64,000 nt of DNA, taken from positions 992,001 to 1,056,000 of the forward strand of contig NZ_JABAIA010000001.1 in assembly GCF_012641275.1 (NCBI RefSeq), read 5' to 3'. The notes under the pieces were generated by a model. It was not told the origin of the DNA, ran no database searches, and worked only from the letters and a program-made list of their open reading frames with translations. The translations under genes and the position numbers were made by a program. This document shows, in pieces, positions 28,978-38,616 of the stretch. Every line of letters begins with the position of its first letter. Position 1 is the first letter of the stretch. This DNA is from Chitinophaga varians (GTDB lineage: Bacteria; Bacteroidota; Bacteroidia; Chitinophagales; Chitinophagaceae).

Positions 28978-30315
28978 ATGAAAAGAACTATACTCCTCTT
29001 ATTCGTTTCATTGATTATTAATTCTTTAAAAGCACAAACCGATAGCGAGAGACTGAATGAAGTGATGCAGGCCGCCACAGATGCCAATATCTTCAACGGT
29101 GTGGCTCTCGTTGCCCGCCATGACAGCATCCTGTTATTTAAAGGATATGGTTGGCGTGATTACGAACAGAAAATTCCTCATGACACCAATTCCGTATTCC
29201 AAATCGGCTCCGTTACCAAAACCTTTACCGCTACAGTTATCTTATGGCTGCAGGAACAACATCAGCTGAATATTCAAGATAAACTGAGTAAGTACTTCCC
29301 AAAGTACCGGTATGCAGATAAAATCACCATCAAAAACCTGTTGACACATACTTCCGGTATCTACAACTTTACAGACGCACACTACCTGGCAGATCTGGCC
29401 GAAAAGCCTTTCCGTCAGACGGACTTCTGGAATTATATTGCAGACAAACCGCTCGGATTCCCTCCCGATTCTATGCATAGTTACAGTAATTCCAACTATA
29501 TGATACTTGGGTATATCATCGAAAAAGTTTCCGGCAAACCATATGAACAAATGGTACGGGAAGTGATATTCGATAAGGCTGGCATGACGCACTCCGGTTT
29601 TGACTACGCCCATTTATCCAGTCCGTATAAATCCGTTGGGTACGATGCTTTGAATGAAACCACTCATCAGCGCGCACGCATCTCCGATTCCAGTGCTACC
29701 TATGCTGCCGGGGCCATCTATACCACCGCTGGTGACCTGTACCGCTGGAATCTCGCCTTATATGGGAATAAAATTGTCAGTCAGGCTTCCCTGGAGGAAG
29801 CATTTACTCCTTATAAAGGCACCTACGGCTATGGCTGGTACATAGAACAACCACCCGGTATGAAGTTCGTAGCCCATAATGGCGGTATCTGGGGCTTTCA
29901 GGCACATTTCAAACGAATCCTTCAGGACCATGGCTGCATCATTTTGTTGCGCAATGAAATGCTGGGATTTGAAGACTATGCCCTGAGCCTTCACCGTATT
30001 ATTCAACACGACCCTAATTACTACATACCCAGAAAAAGCATCTCTATCCCGGCCGATAGCCTTTCCGCTTATGTCGGCGAATACCAGCTTGCCGGCAAAC
30101 CAGCGTTTAAGGCATCTGTCACAGTAAGGGAGGGCAACCTGTATATAGCCTGGACCAATTTCGCGCCCGAACAGGTATTCGCGGAAAAGAAAGATTGGTT
30201 CTTCTTTAAATCCTATAACAGTCAGATTGAGTACACCCGGAACGAAAAAGGCGGTATATCCGGATTTGTGGCCCATAACGGGAAACAGGAGTTTCCGTAT
30301 GAAAAAATCAGGTAA
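28978..30315 (+). CDS. Serine hydrolase, beta-lactamase class C/PBP4-like fold, exported
   Basis: 445 residues with a signal peptide (ending SLKAQ). It shows the three active-site motifs of the family: SVTK (Ser78, Lys81), YSN (Tyr169-Ser-Asn171) and HNG (His300-Asn-Gly302). LLTHTSGIYNF is also typical. The ~110 C-terminal residues form an extra beta domain (VGEYQLAGKP...). The family includes esterases, D-aminopeptidases and penicillin-binding-like proteins; resistance to beta-lactams cannot be concluded. Not obviously linked to its neighbours, though a DUF4846 gene follows after 93 bases. Confidence 0.85.
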   Translation: MKRTILLLFVSLIINSLKAQTDSERLNEVMQAATDANIFNGVALVARHDSILLFKGYGWRDYEQKIPHDTNSVFQIGSVTKTFTATVILWLQEQHQLNIQDKLSKYFPKYRYADKITIKNLLTHTSGIYNFTDAHYLADLAEKPFRQTDFWNYIADKPLGFPPDSMHSYSNSNYMILGYIIEKVSGKPYEQMVREVIFDKAGMTHSGFDYAHLSSPYKSVGYDALNETTHQRARISDSSATYAAGAIYTTAGDLYRWNLALYGNKIVSQASLEEAFTPYKGTYGYGWYIEQPPGMKFVAHNGGIWGFQAHFKRILQDHGCIILLRNEMLGFEDYALSLHRIIQHDPNYYIPRKSISIPADSLSAYVGEYQLAGKPAFKASVTVREGNLYIAWTNFAPEQVFAEKKDWFFFKSYNSQIEYTRNEKGGISGFVAHNGKQEFPYEKIR

Positions 30316-30408
30316 TCATCAGCTAAGCCGGATTTGTATGAGGTATCCCGACGCTACCAATAGCTTATGGAATTCCACAGAAGCTGCATCTTCCTCGAAA
30401 CCGCTTAT

Positions 30409-31188
30409 ATGAAATCTTTTCTTTTCATGCTGCCGGCCGTTGGACTGGCGATTACAACTTACGCGCAGCAGAAAGTTTCAGAAATACCATTGCCCGCTGG
30501 TTACACAAGAATCACAGTGGAAAAGAATACTTTTGGGGAATGGCTGCAAAACTGTACCCTAAAACCTGACAAAACAGTATACCTGTATAACGGCGCTCCC
30601 AAAAGAAATCAGCAAGCACAATATGCTGTACTTGATGTGCCTGTAGGAAAAAGGGACCTACAACAATGCGCTGATGCTGTGATCCGCCTGCGTGCAGAAT
30701 ACCTGTATAAGAGCAATCGTACCGAAACAATTGTTTTCAAAGCAACAGATGGCACCAAAATGGATTTCAGTGGCTGGCTGAAGGGAGACCGCTTTGTGTT
30801 ACAGCAGGGAAAACTGTTACGAAAGCGTATGGCCGCACCCGGACAAGGAAGAGCATTATTTGAAAAATATCTCGAAACCGTATTCACTTATGCCGGCACT
30901 ATTTCGCTTAGCCGTGAACTGAAACAGGTCCGGAACCCACAAAACATACAACCAGGAGACGTCTTTATCCAGGGAGGCTCCCCCGGCCATGCTGTTATAG
31001 TGATCGACGTAGCACAGCATCGGTCCGGCAAAAAAATGTTTCTGCTCGCCCAAAGTTATATGCCGGCGCAGGATATCCATATCCTGAAAAATCCGGCGTC
31101 CCATAGTCCCTGGTATGATGCAGCGTTCGGCGGCAAGTTAATTACTCCGGAATGGATATTCAATGCTGGTTCTTTAATGCAATGGTGA
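30409..31188 (+). CDS. Exported DUF4846 protein
   Basis: 259 residues from the ATG at 30409, which begins a signal peptide (MKSFLFMLPAVGLAITTYAQ); the upstream in-frame ATG at 30367 would hide it. Family marks: IPLPAGYTRI, LYNGAPKRNQQAQYAVLDV, RAEYLYKSN, FSGWLKGDRF, IQPGDVFIQGGSPGHAVIVID and a final FGGKLITPEWIF. DUF4846 is a widespread exported family of unknown function. The PGDVFI..G.PGHAV.V.D segment looks like a papain-like/NlpC-type core with its His, which would suggest a hydrolase (inference). Overlaps the convergent gene's end by 15 bases. Confidence 0.78.
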   Translation: MKSFLFMLPAVGLAITTYAQQKVSEIPLPAGYTRITVEKNTFGEWLQNCTLKPDKTVYLYNGAPKRNQQAQYAVLDVPVGKRDLQQCADAVIRLRAEYLYKSNRTETIVFKATDGTKMDFSGWLKGDRFVLQQGKLLRKRMAAPGQGRALFEKYLETVFTYAGTISLSRELKQVRNPQNIQPGDVFIQGGSPGHAVIVIDVAQHRSGKKMFLLAQSYMPAQDIHILKNPASHSPWYDAAFGGKLITPEWIFNAGSLMQW

Positions 31189-31518
31189 GTCATGTCTCTC
31201 TCCATATTTCATCACCCCAATTTTCTTGAACACCATCATTTTGGTAAAATCCCGGTTGCAGACAGTAAGTCCGTTTTCAGAGAAAAGTAATCCAATAACC
31301 GGTGCTGCATTGGCCGCCTGGCATATTTGCACCCGATGTCTGTCCAGGACCAGGAAAAGTTCAACCGTTCCAAAGTGACATTGAATGAAGGCGTCCACTT
31401 TATTTTCATCATAGTCATCTCCCACTCCCACATAATGCCATTCCGTTCTGTCGCCTGGAACCCATTGAATATATTTCAGATATCGCCCGCTGGCAATAAA
31501 AATATTTTTCGCATCCAT
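31174..31518 (-). CDS. Small cytoplasmic protein of unknown function
   Basis: 114 residues from the ATG at 31518 (a TTG at 31530 is in frame). No signal peptide or known domain. The sequence looks folded and real: MDAKNIFIASGRYLKYIQW, a D-D-Y-D-E-N acidic stretch and two Cys. It lies 12 bases after the stop of the lipoprotein gene on the same strand, so the two are probably cotranscribed. Its 3' end overlaps the convergent DUF4846 gene. Confidence 0.5.
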   Translation of the reverse strand: MDAKNIFIASGRYLKYIQWVPGDRTEWHYVGVGDDYDENKVDAFIQCHFGTVELFLVLDRHRVQICQAANAAPVIGLLFSENGLTVCNRDFTKMMVFKKIGVMKYGERHDSPLH

Positions 31519-31530
31519 ACGCCGAATCAA

Positions 31531-32055
31531 TTATATCCCATGCGCCGCATTAAACTGCTCCTTCGTCCGCTCAAACACTGAATCCTTTACATACACCTTT
31601 TTATACAGTTCCTGCTTCTGTAAACTCAGCTCATAGATTTTTTCATGCGCCGCCATGGCCTCGTCTCCTTTCAGGCGATGGGCAATTTCCTGTTGAGACA
31701 CTTCCTGCCGGTCGAAAAGCTGCAATGTTTTCAGTGCGGTATAATAATCTATAGCGGCGGCTTTCAACGGTTCACCCTGCTTAATATCTGTTGCCGGTAA
31801 TAATTTAATGCTGTCAATAAGGCGGTCGAAATCTTTCTCTTCTCTGTCCAGCGCCGCCAGCGCGCCCTGGTAGTCGCTCTTTATGAGGCATTGTAGTTTC
31901 TGTTCTTCCGCACCTCCTTTGCCGACGAGGATGTTAAATGCTGTCCGTTCTTTCTGAAGGATAGCTGCTCTCAGCCGGATGGCCTTTTTGGGTTGGCAGG
32001 CAGTCAGACCTGTTAACAGCAGGGCAATGACCCAGAAATGAATTGGTCTTTTCAT
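31531..32055 (-). CDS. Helical lipoprotein of unknown function
   Basis: 174 residues; lipobox LTAC with Cys at about residue 20. The mature part is rich in Lys, Glu, Gln, Ala and Leu with few Gly or Pro and is probably all alpha-helical or coiled coil (EEKDFDRLIDSIKLLP, HEKIYELSLQKQELYKKVY). No family recognised. It likely forms a two-gene unit with the small gene at 31174. Confidence 0.65.
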   Translation of the reverse strand: MKRPIHFWVIALLLTGLTACQPKKAIRLRAAILQKERTAFNILVGKGGAEEQKLQCLIKSDYQGALAALDREEKDFDRLIDSIKLLPATDIKQGEPLKAAAIDYYTALKTLQLFDRQEVSQQEIAHRLKGDEAMAAHEKIYELSLQKQELYKKVYVKDSVFERTKEQFNAAHGI

Positions 32056-32218
32056 ATGGTCGTTAACTTTAATGGAGAAGTTCGATACAGGTCTAAGTTA
32101 TATATTTTCCCACAATTCCCGGCTAATAGCCATTCATCCCGCTTCCATCGATTTTAAACGAAATTTAATTTTTAACTATACCTACTTAATTGTTTTGATA
32201 CTATTTTTGAGATCTGAT

Positions 32219-32623
32219 ATGAAACTATTAATAGGATATTTCCTGTCAATATGTTTTCTTTTATTGGGAAGCTATGCACATGCGGACGAAATCAGTTTGG
32301 ACCAACCTTGTCAACAGACCACCGAAAACCCGGTACTGACAACGTTGTCATCCCTTCAACACTACGATATCCTTGTATGTTCTATGCCTTCTGGTAAAGA
32401 GAGTATAACCGACAGGTCAAAAGCAACGGAAATCGAAGAGGACAGCGACTCGGAATCCTTCAGGAAACTCCTGGAGACCGGCATATGCCGTATTACCTCT
32501 TTTTATGCCCTTCAGCCCGGATGTATTGTTCCCATCCTCTTCAGCAGCCACCGGCCCAATTTCTCTCACTTTTCTGCTACGGCTGCTGACAAGTTCATCG
32601 TAAACTGCGTCTTCAGGATTTGA
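32219..32623 (+). CDS. Small exported protein of unknown function
   Basis: 134 residues from the ATG at 32219, chosen because it opens a signal peptide (MKLLIGYFLSICFLLLGSYAHA); the longer frame from 32072 adds 49 residues with no homologous look. Four Cys remain in the mature protein (positions near 30, 53, 88 and 99) and one near the end, so disulfides are possible. It lies 164 bases ahead of the RND efflux operon on the same strand; a functional link is not shown. Confidence 0.5.
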   Translation: MKLLIGYFLSICFLLLGSYAHADEISLDQPCQQTTENPVLTTLSSLQHYDILVCSMPSGKESITDRSKATEIEEDSDSESFRKLLETGICRITSFYALQPGCIVPILFSSHRPNFSHFSATAADKFIVNCVFRI

Positions 32624-32787
32624 TTCCTGCAACATAATAGGCGAATACCATCGCCTCATTCCTCTTTACATACTGACAAAAAACAGCTGACCAGGTTGTC
32701 TGCATAGCACATCCGCCATGCGACCGGGATTGTCATGTCCTTCCGTTACGCCTGTTCAAACCGACCTGAATCCAAGCATCATTTTAT

Positions 32788-33873
32788 ATGAAAAGAATCG
32801 TCATGCTCATGGGCCTGTATGCCTTATTGTGCCATACAAGCTGCAAATCGTCCAAAGGAGAAGAAAAAGAAGAAGCTACCAAATTCCTGGTGACCAGTCC
32901 GATGAAAATGGACACCACCATTACCCGGGAATATGTCTGCCAGATACGCTCCATACGCAACATCGAACTAAGGGCCCAGGAAAAAGGCTACCTGCAGGGC
33001 ATCAACGTAGATGAAGGCCAGGCGGTAAAGTCCGGCCAGCTGCTGTTTAAGATCATGCCCAAGCTCTATGAAGCGGAACTGGCAAAATCCGAAGCGGAAG
33101 CCCAGGCGGCAGAAATCGAAGTGCAAAACACCAAAAGCCTCGCCGATAAAAATGTAGTGTCCAAAAATGAACTGGCGCTGGCCAATGCCAAACTGCAAAA
33201 AGCAAAAGCCGAACTGGCTCTGGCGAAAGTACACCTTGGCTTCACGGAGATCAGAGCGCCGTTCGACGGTATCGTTGACCGCCTCCACCTGAAGCTCGGC
33301 AGCCTCGTGGGCGACGGCGACCTGCTCACCACCCTGTCAGACAACAGCCACATGTGGGTGTATTTTAACGTGTCCGAACCGGAATACCTCGACTATCAGG
33401 CCAGCCTGAAATCAAAAGGAGAGATGAAAGTGAACCTGCTCATGGCCAATAAACAGGTGTTCAAATATCCCGGCGTAGTGGAGACCATCGAAGGAGAATT
33501 CAACAACGAAACCGGTAACATCGCGTTCAGGGCCAATTTCCCTAACCCGGACAAACTGCTCAGACACGGGGAAACCGGCAGCATCCTGATGGACATGCCC
33601 CTGAAAAACGCTCTCATCATCCCTCAGAAAGCAACCATGGAAATCATGGACAAAAAATATGTTTTCGTAGTAGGCAAAGACAATGTGGTGGCCTTAAAAG
33701 CCATTACCATCGGCGCCGAAATGCCCGATCTGTATGTGGTGAAGGAAGGCCTGGCCGAAAATGACAAAATACTGCTGGAAGGTTTACGGAAAGTGAAAGA
33801 CAAAGACAAAATCACTTTCGACTATGAAGAACCGGCAAAGGTGATGTCCCACCTGAAGTTACCAACGGAATAA
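32788..33873 (+). CDS. RND efflux periplasmic adaptor (MFP/HlyD family), probable lipoprotein
   Basis: 361 residues; signal with HTSC at about residues 16-19. It has the lipoyl-like half motifs around EKGYLQGINVDEGQAVKSGQLLFKI and LGFTEIRAPFDGIVDRL. An alpha-helical hairpin lies between them (AELAKSEAEAQAAEIEVQN...AKLQKAKAELALAKV), followed by beta-barrel and membrane-proximal domains ending in a VKDKDKITFDYE segment. The adaptor bridges the inner-membrane pump and the outer-membrane channel, whose genes follow directly (27- and 4-base gaps). Substrates are probably hydrophobic toxic compounds. Confidence 0.9.
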   Translation: MKRIVMLMGLYALLCHTSCKSSKGEEKEEATKFLVTSPMKMDTTITREYVCQIRSIRNIELRAQEKGYLQGINVDEGQAVKSGQLLFKIMPKLYEAELAKSEAEAQAAEIEVQNTKSLADKNVVSKNELALANAKLQKAKAELALAKVHLGFTEIRAPFDGIVDRLHLKLGSLVGDGDLLTTLSDNSHMWVYFNVSEPEYLDYQASLKSKGEMKVNLLMANKQVFKYPGVVETIEGEFNNETGNIAFRANFPNPDKLLRHGETGSILMDMPLKNALIIPQKATMEIMDKKYVFVVGKDNVVALKAITIGAEMPDLYVVKEGLAENDKILLEGLRKVKDKDKITFDYEEPAKVMSHLKLPTE

Positions 33874-33900
33874 CGTAAACCTTCACTAAAAGAAAAAGCG

Positions 33901-36900
33901 ATGTTTAATATATTCATGAAACGGCCGGTCTTTGCGATAGTGATATCCCTTGTCATTATCTTCATGGGCGTCCTGGCCATCAATACCCTGCCTACCTCAC
34001 AGTTCCCCTCCATCGCACCGCCGAGGGTGATCGTGAGCGTAGCCTATCCGGGGGCCAGTGCAGACGTACTGGTAAAATCGGTGCTCATCCCGCTGGAAAA
34101 GTCGGTCAACGGCGTTCCCGGCATGAAGTACATGACCTCCGACGCCACCAGCGCCGGTGAAGCCAATATACAAGTGGTCTTCGACCTGGGTACTGATCCC
34201 AATCAGGCCGTGGTAAATGTAAAAAACCGTATCGAACAGGTGACCAACCGTCTGCCTGAACTGGTACAACGCGAAGGTATCGTGGTAAACATCCTTCAGC
34301 CCAACATGCTGATGTATGTGAACGTATACAGTAAAGATCCTAAAGCGGACGAAAACTTTCTGTACAACTACTCCAACGTAAACATCCTCCGCGAACTGAG
34401 CAGGGTGAAAGGTATCGGTAACGCACAAATCCTCGGCAGCCGCCAGTATGCCATGCGTATCTGGCTGAAGCCTGACAGGATGCGGGCCTACAACGTATCC
34501 ACCGACGAGGTGATGGAAGCACTGGGCAGCCAGAGCGTGATCGGCTCTCCCGGCCGCCTCGGACGCAGCGACGGTAAACGCTCTGAAGCCCTCGAATACG
34601 TGCTCACCTACCAGGGTAGATATAATCAGCCCGAACAATACAAGGACGTGATCATCCGCGCCAACGCGAACGGTGAGCTCCTTCACCTGAAAGACATTGC
34701 GGACGTGGAACTGGGCAGCGAATTTTATGATATCTATTCCAACCTGAACAACCATCCCTCCGCGGCCATTGTACTGAAACAAACCTACGGCAGTAACGCC
34801 AGCGACGTAATCAAGGAAGTGAAAGCCAAACTGGAAGAGATGAAAGCCGATTTCCCTCCGGGCATGGACTACCAGATCAGCTATGACGTGTCCACGTTCC
34901 TGGACGCCTCCATCGAAAAGGTAGTGCACACGCTCGGTGAAGCCTTCGTACTGGTAGCTATCGTGGTGTTCCTGTTCCTGGGCGACTGGCGCTCTACGCT
35001 CATTCCCACCCTGGCGGTGCCCGTATCACTGGTGGGCGCCTTCTTCTTTATGCAGGTCTTCGGTCTCACGATCAACCTCATCACCCTGTTCGCCCTCGTA
35101 CTGGCTATCGGTATCGTGGTGGACAACGCCATCGTGGTGATTGAAGCGGTACACGCAAAAATGGAAGAAGAACACCTCTCCCCTTATGCGGCCACTAAAA
35201 AAGTATTGCATGAGATCAGCGGCGCTATCGTGGCCATCACCTTTGTAATGGCAGCAGTGTTCATCCCGGTATCGTTCATGCCCGGACCCGTAGGTATTTT
35301 CTACCGGCAGTTCGCTATCACTATGGCCACGTCCATCGTGCTTTCCGGCGTGGTGGCACTCACGCTCACGCCTGTACTCTGCGCTATCCTGCTGAAAAAC
35401 ACGCACGGCCAGCCTAAGAAGAAAACACCCATCCAGTACGGCCTGGACGCCTTCAACAGAGGGTTTGAGAAACTCACCGGCCGCTACACCCGGCTGATGG
35501 AGAAAATCGTCAGCCGCAGGGTAGTCACCTTCGGCCTGCTGATCGCTTTCGGCGTGGGTATCTTCGGTGTCAGCGCAGTACTGCCTTCCGGCTTTATTCC
35601 CAGTGAAGACCAGGGCATGATCTACGCGATCATCCAAACGCCTCCCGGTTCCACACTGGAACGCACCAACGATCTTGCCAGAAAAGTACAGGAAATCGCC
35701 GAACATGTGGACGGCATCGAGTCCGTATCCGCGCTGGCAGGTTACGAAGTGCTCACGGAAGGCCGCGGCTCCAACGCCGGTACCTGTCTGATCAACCTCA
35801 AAGGCTGGTCAGAACGCAAACACTCCGTGAACCAGATCATCGCCGAACTGGAAGAGAAATGTAAGGAAATACCCGGCGCCACCATCGAGTTCTTCGGCCC
35901 TCCCGCCGTACCGGGTTATGGCGCTGCCGGCGGTTTCTCCCTCCGCCTGCTCGATAAAACCAACAGCGATGATTATAAAGAGATGGAGAAAGTGAACGAT
36001 GAATTTATGGCCGCACTGAGAAAACGCAAGGAACTGACCGGCCTGTTCACCTTCTACAGCGCCAACTATCCGCAATATGAACTGCAGATAGACAATCAGG
36101 CCGCCATGCAGAAAGGCGTCTCCATCGGTAAAGCCATGGACAACCTCTCCATCCTCATCGGCAGTACCTACGAACTGGGTTTCATACGTTTCGGCAACTT
36201 CCTCAAAGTTTACGTACAGGCGGCACCGGAGTACCGCCGGCTGCCAGACGACCTGATGAACCTCTACGTAAAAAACAACCGTGACGAAATGGTGCCCTAC
36301 TCCGCTTTCATGAGCATCAAAAAATCACACGGCCTCAATGAGATCACCCGGTACAATATGTACAATTCCTCTGCCATCCGCGGTGAGCCCGCAGCAGGCT
36401 ACAGCAGCGGCGAGGCTATTAAAGTCATCCAGGAAGTGGCCGCCAAAACCCTGCCGCATGGCTATGGCATTGACTGGGAAGGTCTCTCCAAAGATGAAGC
36501 CGGCCGTGGCAACGAAGCGCTGTACATCTTCCTGATCGTATTGTTCTTTGTATACCTGATCCTGGCCGCACAATATGAAAGCTTCGTACTGCCGCTGGCG
36601 GTAGTGCTCTCCCTGCCGGCCGGTGTGTTTGGTTCCTTCCTGCTGATCAAAGTGATGGGACTTTCCAACGATATCTACGCACAGGTAGGGCTGATCATGC
36701 TGGTAGGCCTGCTGGGCAAAAACGCGGTACTGATCGTGGAATTTGCCGCACAGAAACACCGTGCAGGCGTGTCTGTATTTGATGCCGCCATCGAAGGCGC
36801 CAAAACCCGTTTCCGTCCCATTTTAATGACCTCCCTGGCATTTATCGCCGGTCTGATCCCGCTGATATTCGCCACCGGTCCGGGCGCCATCGGTAACCGC

Positions 36901-37092
36901 ACCATCGGCGCGTCCTCCCTGGGAGGCATGCTGATAGGCACCATCTTCGGGGTCATCCTCATTCCGGGACTGTATTACATATTCGGCAGCATCGCCGCCA
37001 AACGCAAGCTGATCAAAGATGAAGATGAGAAACCGCTGACAGAACGCAAGATCCTCATCATGGAAGAAGACAGCTATCACTCAAGAAACTGA
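33901..37092 (+). CDS. RND multidrug efflux pump, inner-membrane transporter (HAE1/AcrB family)
   Basis: 1063 residues, the usual size. An N-terminal membrane helix (FMKRPVFAIVISLVIIFMGV) and twelve expected transmembrane segments are interrupted by two large periplasmic loops. The TM4 motif is GIVVDNAIVVIEAV: the first Asp of the proton relay is kept, the second is Asn, as in many Bacteroidota homologues. The TM10 Lys is present in GLLGKNAVLIVEFA. GAIGNRTIGASSLGGML is near the end. Middle gene of a classic adaptor-pump-channel operon. Confidence 0.93.
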   Translation: MFNIFMKRPVFAIVISLVIIFMGVLAINTLPTSQFPSIAPPRVIVSVAYPGASADVLVKSVLIPLEKSVNGVPGMKYMTSDATSAGEANIQVVFDLGTDPNQAVVNVKNRIEQVTNRLPELVQREGIVVNILQPNMLMYVNVYSKDPKADENFLYNYSNVNILRELSRVKGIGNAQILGSRQYAMRIWLKPDRMRAYNVSTDEVMEALGSQSVIGSPGRLGRSDGKRSEALEYVLTYQGRYNQPEQYKDVIIRANANGELLHLKDIADVELGSEFYDIYSNLNNHPSAAIVLKQTYGSNASDVIKEVKAKLEEMKADFPPGMDYQISYDVSTFLDASIEKVVHTLGEAFVLVAIVVFLFLGDWRSTLIPTLAVPVSLVGAFFFMQVFGLTINLITLFALVLAIGIVVDNAIVVIEAVHAKMEEEHLSPYAATKKVLHEISGAIVAITFVMAAVFIPVSFMPGPVGIFYRQFAITMATSIVLSGVVALTLTPVLCAILLKNTHGQPKKKTPIQYGLDAFNRGFEKLTGRYTRLMEKIVSRRVVTFGLLIAFGVGIFGVSAVLPSGFIPSEDQGMIYAIIQTPPGSTLERTNDLARKVQEIAEHVDGIESVSALAGYEVLTEGRGSNAGTCLINLKGWSERKHSVNQIIAELEEKCKEIPGATIEFFGPPAVPGYGAAGGFSLRLLDKTNSDDYKEMEKVNDEFMAALRKRKELTGLFTFYSANYPQYELQIDNQAAMQKGVSIGKAMDNLSILIGSTYELGFIRFGNFLKVYVQAAPEYRRLPDDLMNLYVKNNRDEMVPYSAFMSIKKSHGLNEITRYNMYNSSAIRGEPAAGYSSGEAIKVIQEVAAKTLPHGYGIDWEGLSKDEAGRGNEALYIFLIVLFFVYLILAAQYESFVLPLAVVLSLPAGVFGSFLLIKVMGLSNDIYAQVGLIMLVGLLGKNAVLIVEFAAQKHRAGVSVFDAAIEGAKTRFRPILMTSLAFIAGLIPLIFATGPGAIGNRTIGASSLGGMLIGTIFGVILIPGLYYIFGSIAAKRKLIKDEDEKPLTERKILIMEEDSYHSRN

Positions 37093-37096
37093 TCAT

Positions 37097-38527
37097 ATGC
37101 CAGGAAAAAAATATCAATATATAGGACTCATCTGTTTCTCCCTCACCTATGCGGCCTGTAAGGTGCCGGAGCTGACGGGAAAGACAGCCAACAAACAGGT
37201 CCCTGACAGTTATAACAACTCGCAGGACAGCACCAACACCGCGCAGGTGAAATGGAAGGAGTATTTCACCGATCCTCACCTGGTGGCCCTGATTGACACA
37301 GCGCTGAAGAACAACCAGGAACTGAATATCACCTTACAGGAGATAGAAATCTCCCGTAATGAAGTAAGGGCCAGAAAAGGGGAATACCTGCCCTCTGTAG
37401 GCCTCAGGGCCGGCGCGGGCCTGGACAAGGTAGGCCGTTACACTAACATCGGCGCATCGGAAGAAAACACGGAAATCAAGCCAGGAAAGGAAATGCCCGA
37501 CCCGCTGCCCGACTACCTGTTAGGGGTGTACGCCAACTGGGAAGTGGACATCTGGCATAAACTGCATAACGCTAAAAAAGCAGCCGTTGCCCGCTACCTC
37601 TCCACCGTGGAAGGCCGCAACTTCGTCATCACCAACCTGGTGGCCGAAGTGGCCAACTCCTACTACGAACTGCTGGCGCTGGACAACCAGCTGGAAATCG
37701 TGAAAAAGAATATGGCCATCCAGCAGAACGCGCTCGATATCGTGAAACTGGAAAAAGAAGCTACCCGTGTAACGGAGCTGGCTGTACGTAAATTTGAGGC
37801 CGAAGTGCTGAAAACACAAAGCCTGCAATACGATATCCAGCAGCAGATCACTGAAACAGAGAACAGGATCAACTTCCTGCTGGCACGGTACCCGCAGCCG
37901 GTGCCAAGAGATGGACAACATTTCGAGGAACTGGTGCCGGCTTCTATCCATGCCGGTCTGCCTTCGCAGCTGCTGGCCAACCGGCCCGATATCAAACAGG
38001 CGGAACTGGGACTGGCGGCAGCACAGCTGGACATCAAGGTGGCCAAAGCGCAGTTCTACCCGTCACTGGGCATCACCGCCTCTTTCGGTTATAACGCCTT
38101 TAATCCGGGCTACCTGCTGAGAACACCGGAATCCATGCTGTATTCCGTAGCCGGGGAACTGGTGGCACCGCTGGTCAACCGGAACGCGATAAAAGCCACT
38201 TACTACAGTGCCAATGCCAAACAACTGCAAGCGGTCTATAACTACGAACGCACGATCTTAAACGCCTATGTGGAAGTAGCCAACCAGCTGGCGAAGATCA
38301 ACAACCTGGAAAAAAGCTACGACCTGAAGTCGAAGCAGGTGGCCGCGCTTACGCAGTCCATCACCATTTCCACCGACCTGTTCAAGTTCGCCCGTGCAGA
38401 TTACATGGAAGTGCTGCTGACACAGCGCGACGCACTGGAGTCAAAATTTGAACTGATCGAAACCAAAAAACAACAGCTGAACGCCATGGTGAATATTTAC
38501 CGCGCGCTCGGCGGTGGCTGGAACTAG
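37097..38527 (+). CDS. RND efflux outer-membrane channel (TolC/NodT family lipoprotein)
   Basis: 476 residues with a lipoprotein-like signal ending in TYAAC. Long coiled-coil helices repeat twice, as expected for OMF proteins (NNQELNITLQEIEISRNEVR; NLVAEVANSYYELLALDNQLE; RPDIKQAELGLAAAQLDIKVAKAQFYPSL; a C-terminal DLFKFARADYMEVLLTQRDAL). It forms the exit duct for the pump encoded just upstream (4-base gap) and ends the operon in front of a terminator. Confidence 0.9.
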   Translation: MPGKKYQYIGLICFSLTYAACKVPELTGKTANKQVPDSYNNSQDSTNTAQVKWKEYFTDPHLVALIDTALKNNQELNITLQEIEISRNEVRARKGEYLPSVGLRAGAGLDKVGRYTNIGASEENTEIKPGKEMPDPLPDYLLGVYANWEVDIWHKLHNAKKAAVARYLSTVEGRNFVITNLVAEVANSYYELLALDNQLEIVKKNMAIQQNALDIVKLEKEATRVTELAVRKFEAEVLKTQSLQYDIQQQITETENRINFLLARYPQPVPRDGQHFEELVPASIHAGLPSQLLANRPDIKQAELGLAAAQLDIKVAKAQFYPSLGITASFGYNAFNPGYLLRTPESMLYSVAGELVAPLVNRNAIKATYYSANAKQLQAVYNYERTILNAYVEVANQLAKINNLEKSYDLKSKQVAALTQSITISTDLFKFARADYMEVLLTQRDALESKFELIETKKQQLNAMVNIYRALGGGWN

Positions 38528-38553
38528 TCAACCCACACCTGCAACACAAAAAG

Positions 38554-38590
38554 GCCCCGGAGAGCAGAATGCTTTCCGGGGCACTTTATT
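38554..38590. terminator. Terminator between the RND operon and the convergent ferritin-like gene
   Basis: Arms GCCCCGGA (38554-38561) and TCCGGGGC (38575-38582), with A-rich sequence on the left and ACTTTATTT on the right, so it can serve both strands. Confidence 0.75.
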
Positions 38591-38616
38591 TACTGACGTT
38601 TCAGCCAAACAGACTG

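Noticed and set aside
28978..30315. Class C beta-lactamase resistance gene
   Set aside because: SxxK, YSN and HNG motifs are shared with many esterases and peptidases; the overall size with an extra C-terminal domain fits the generic serine hydrolase family.
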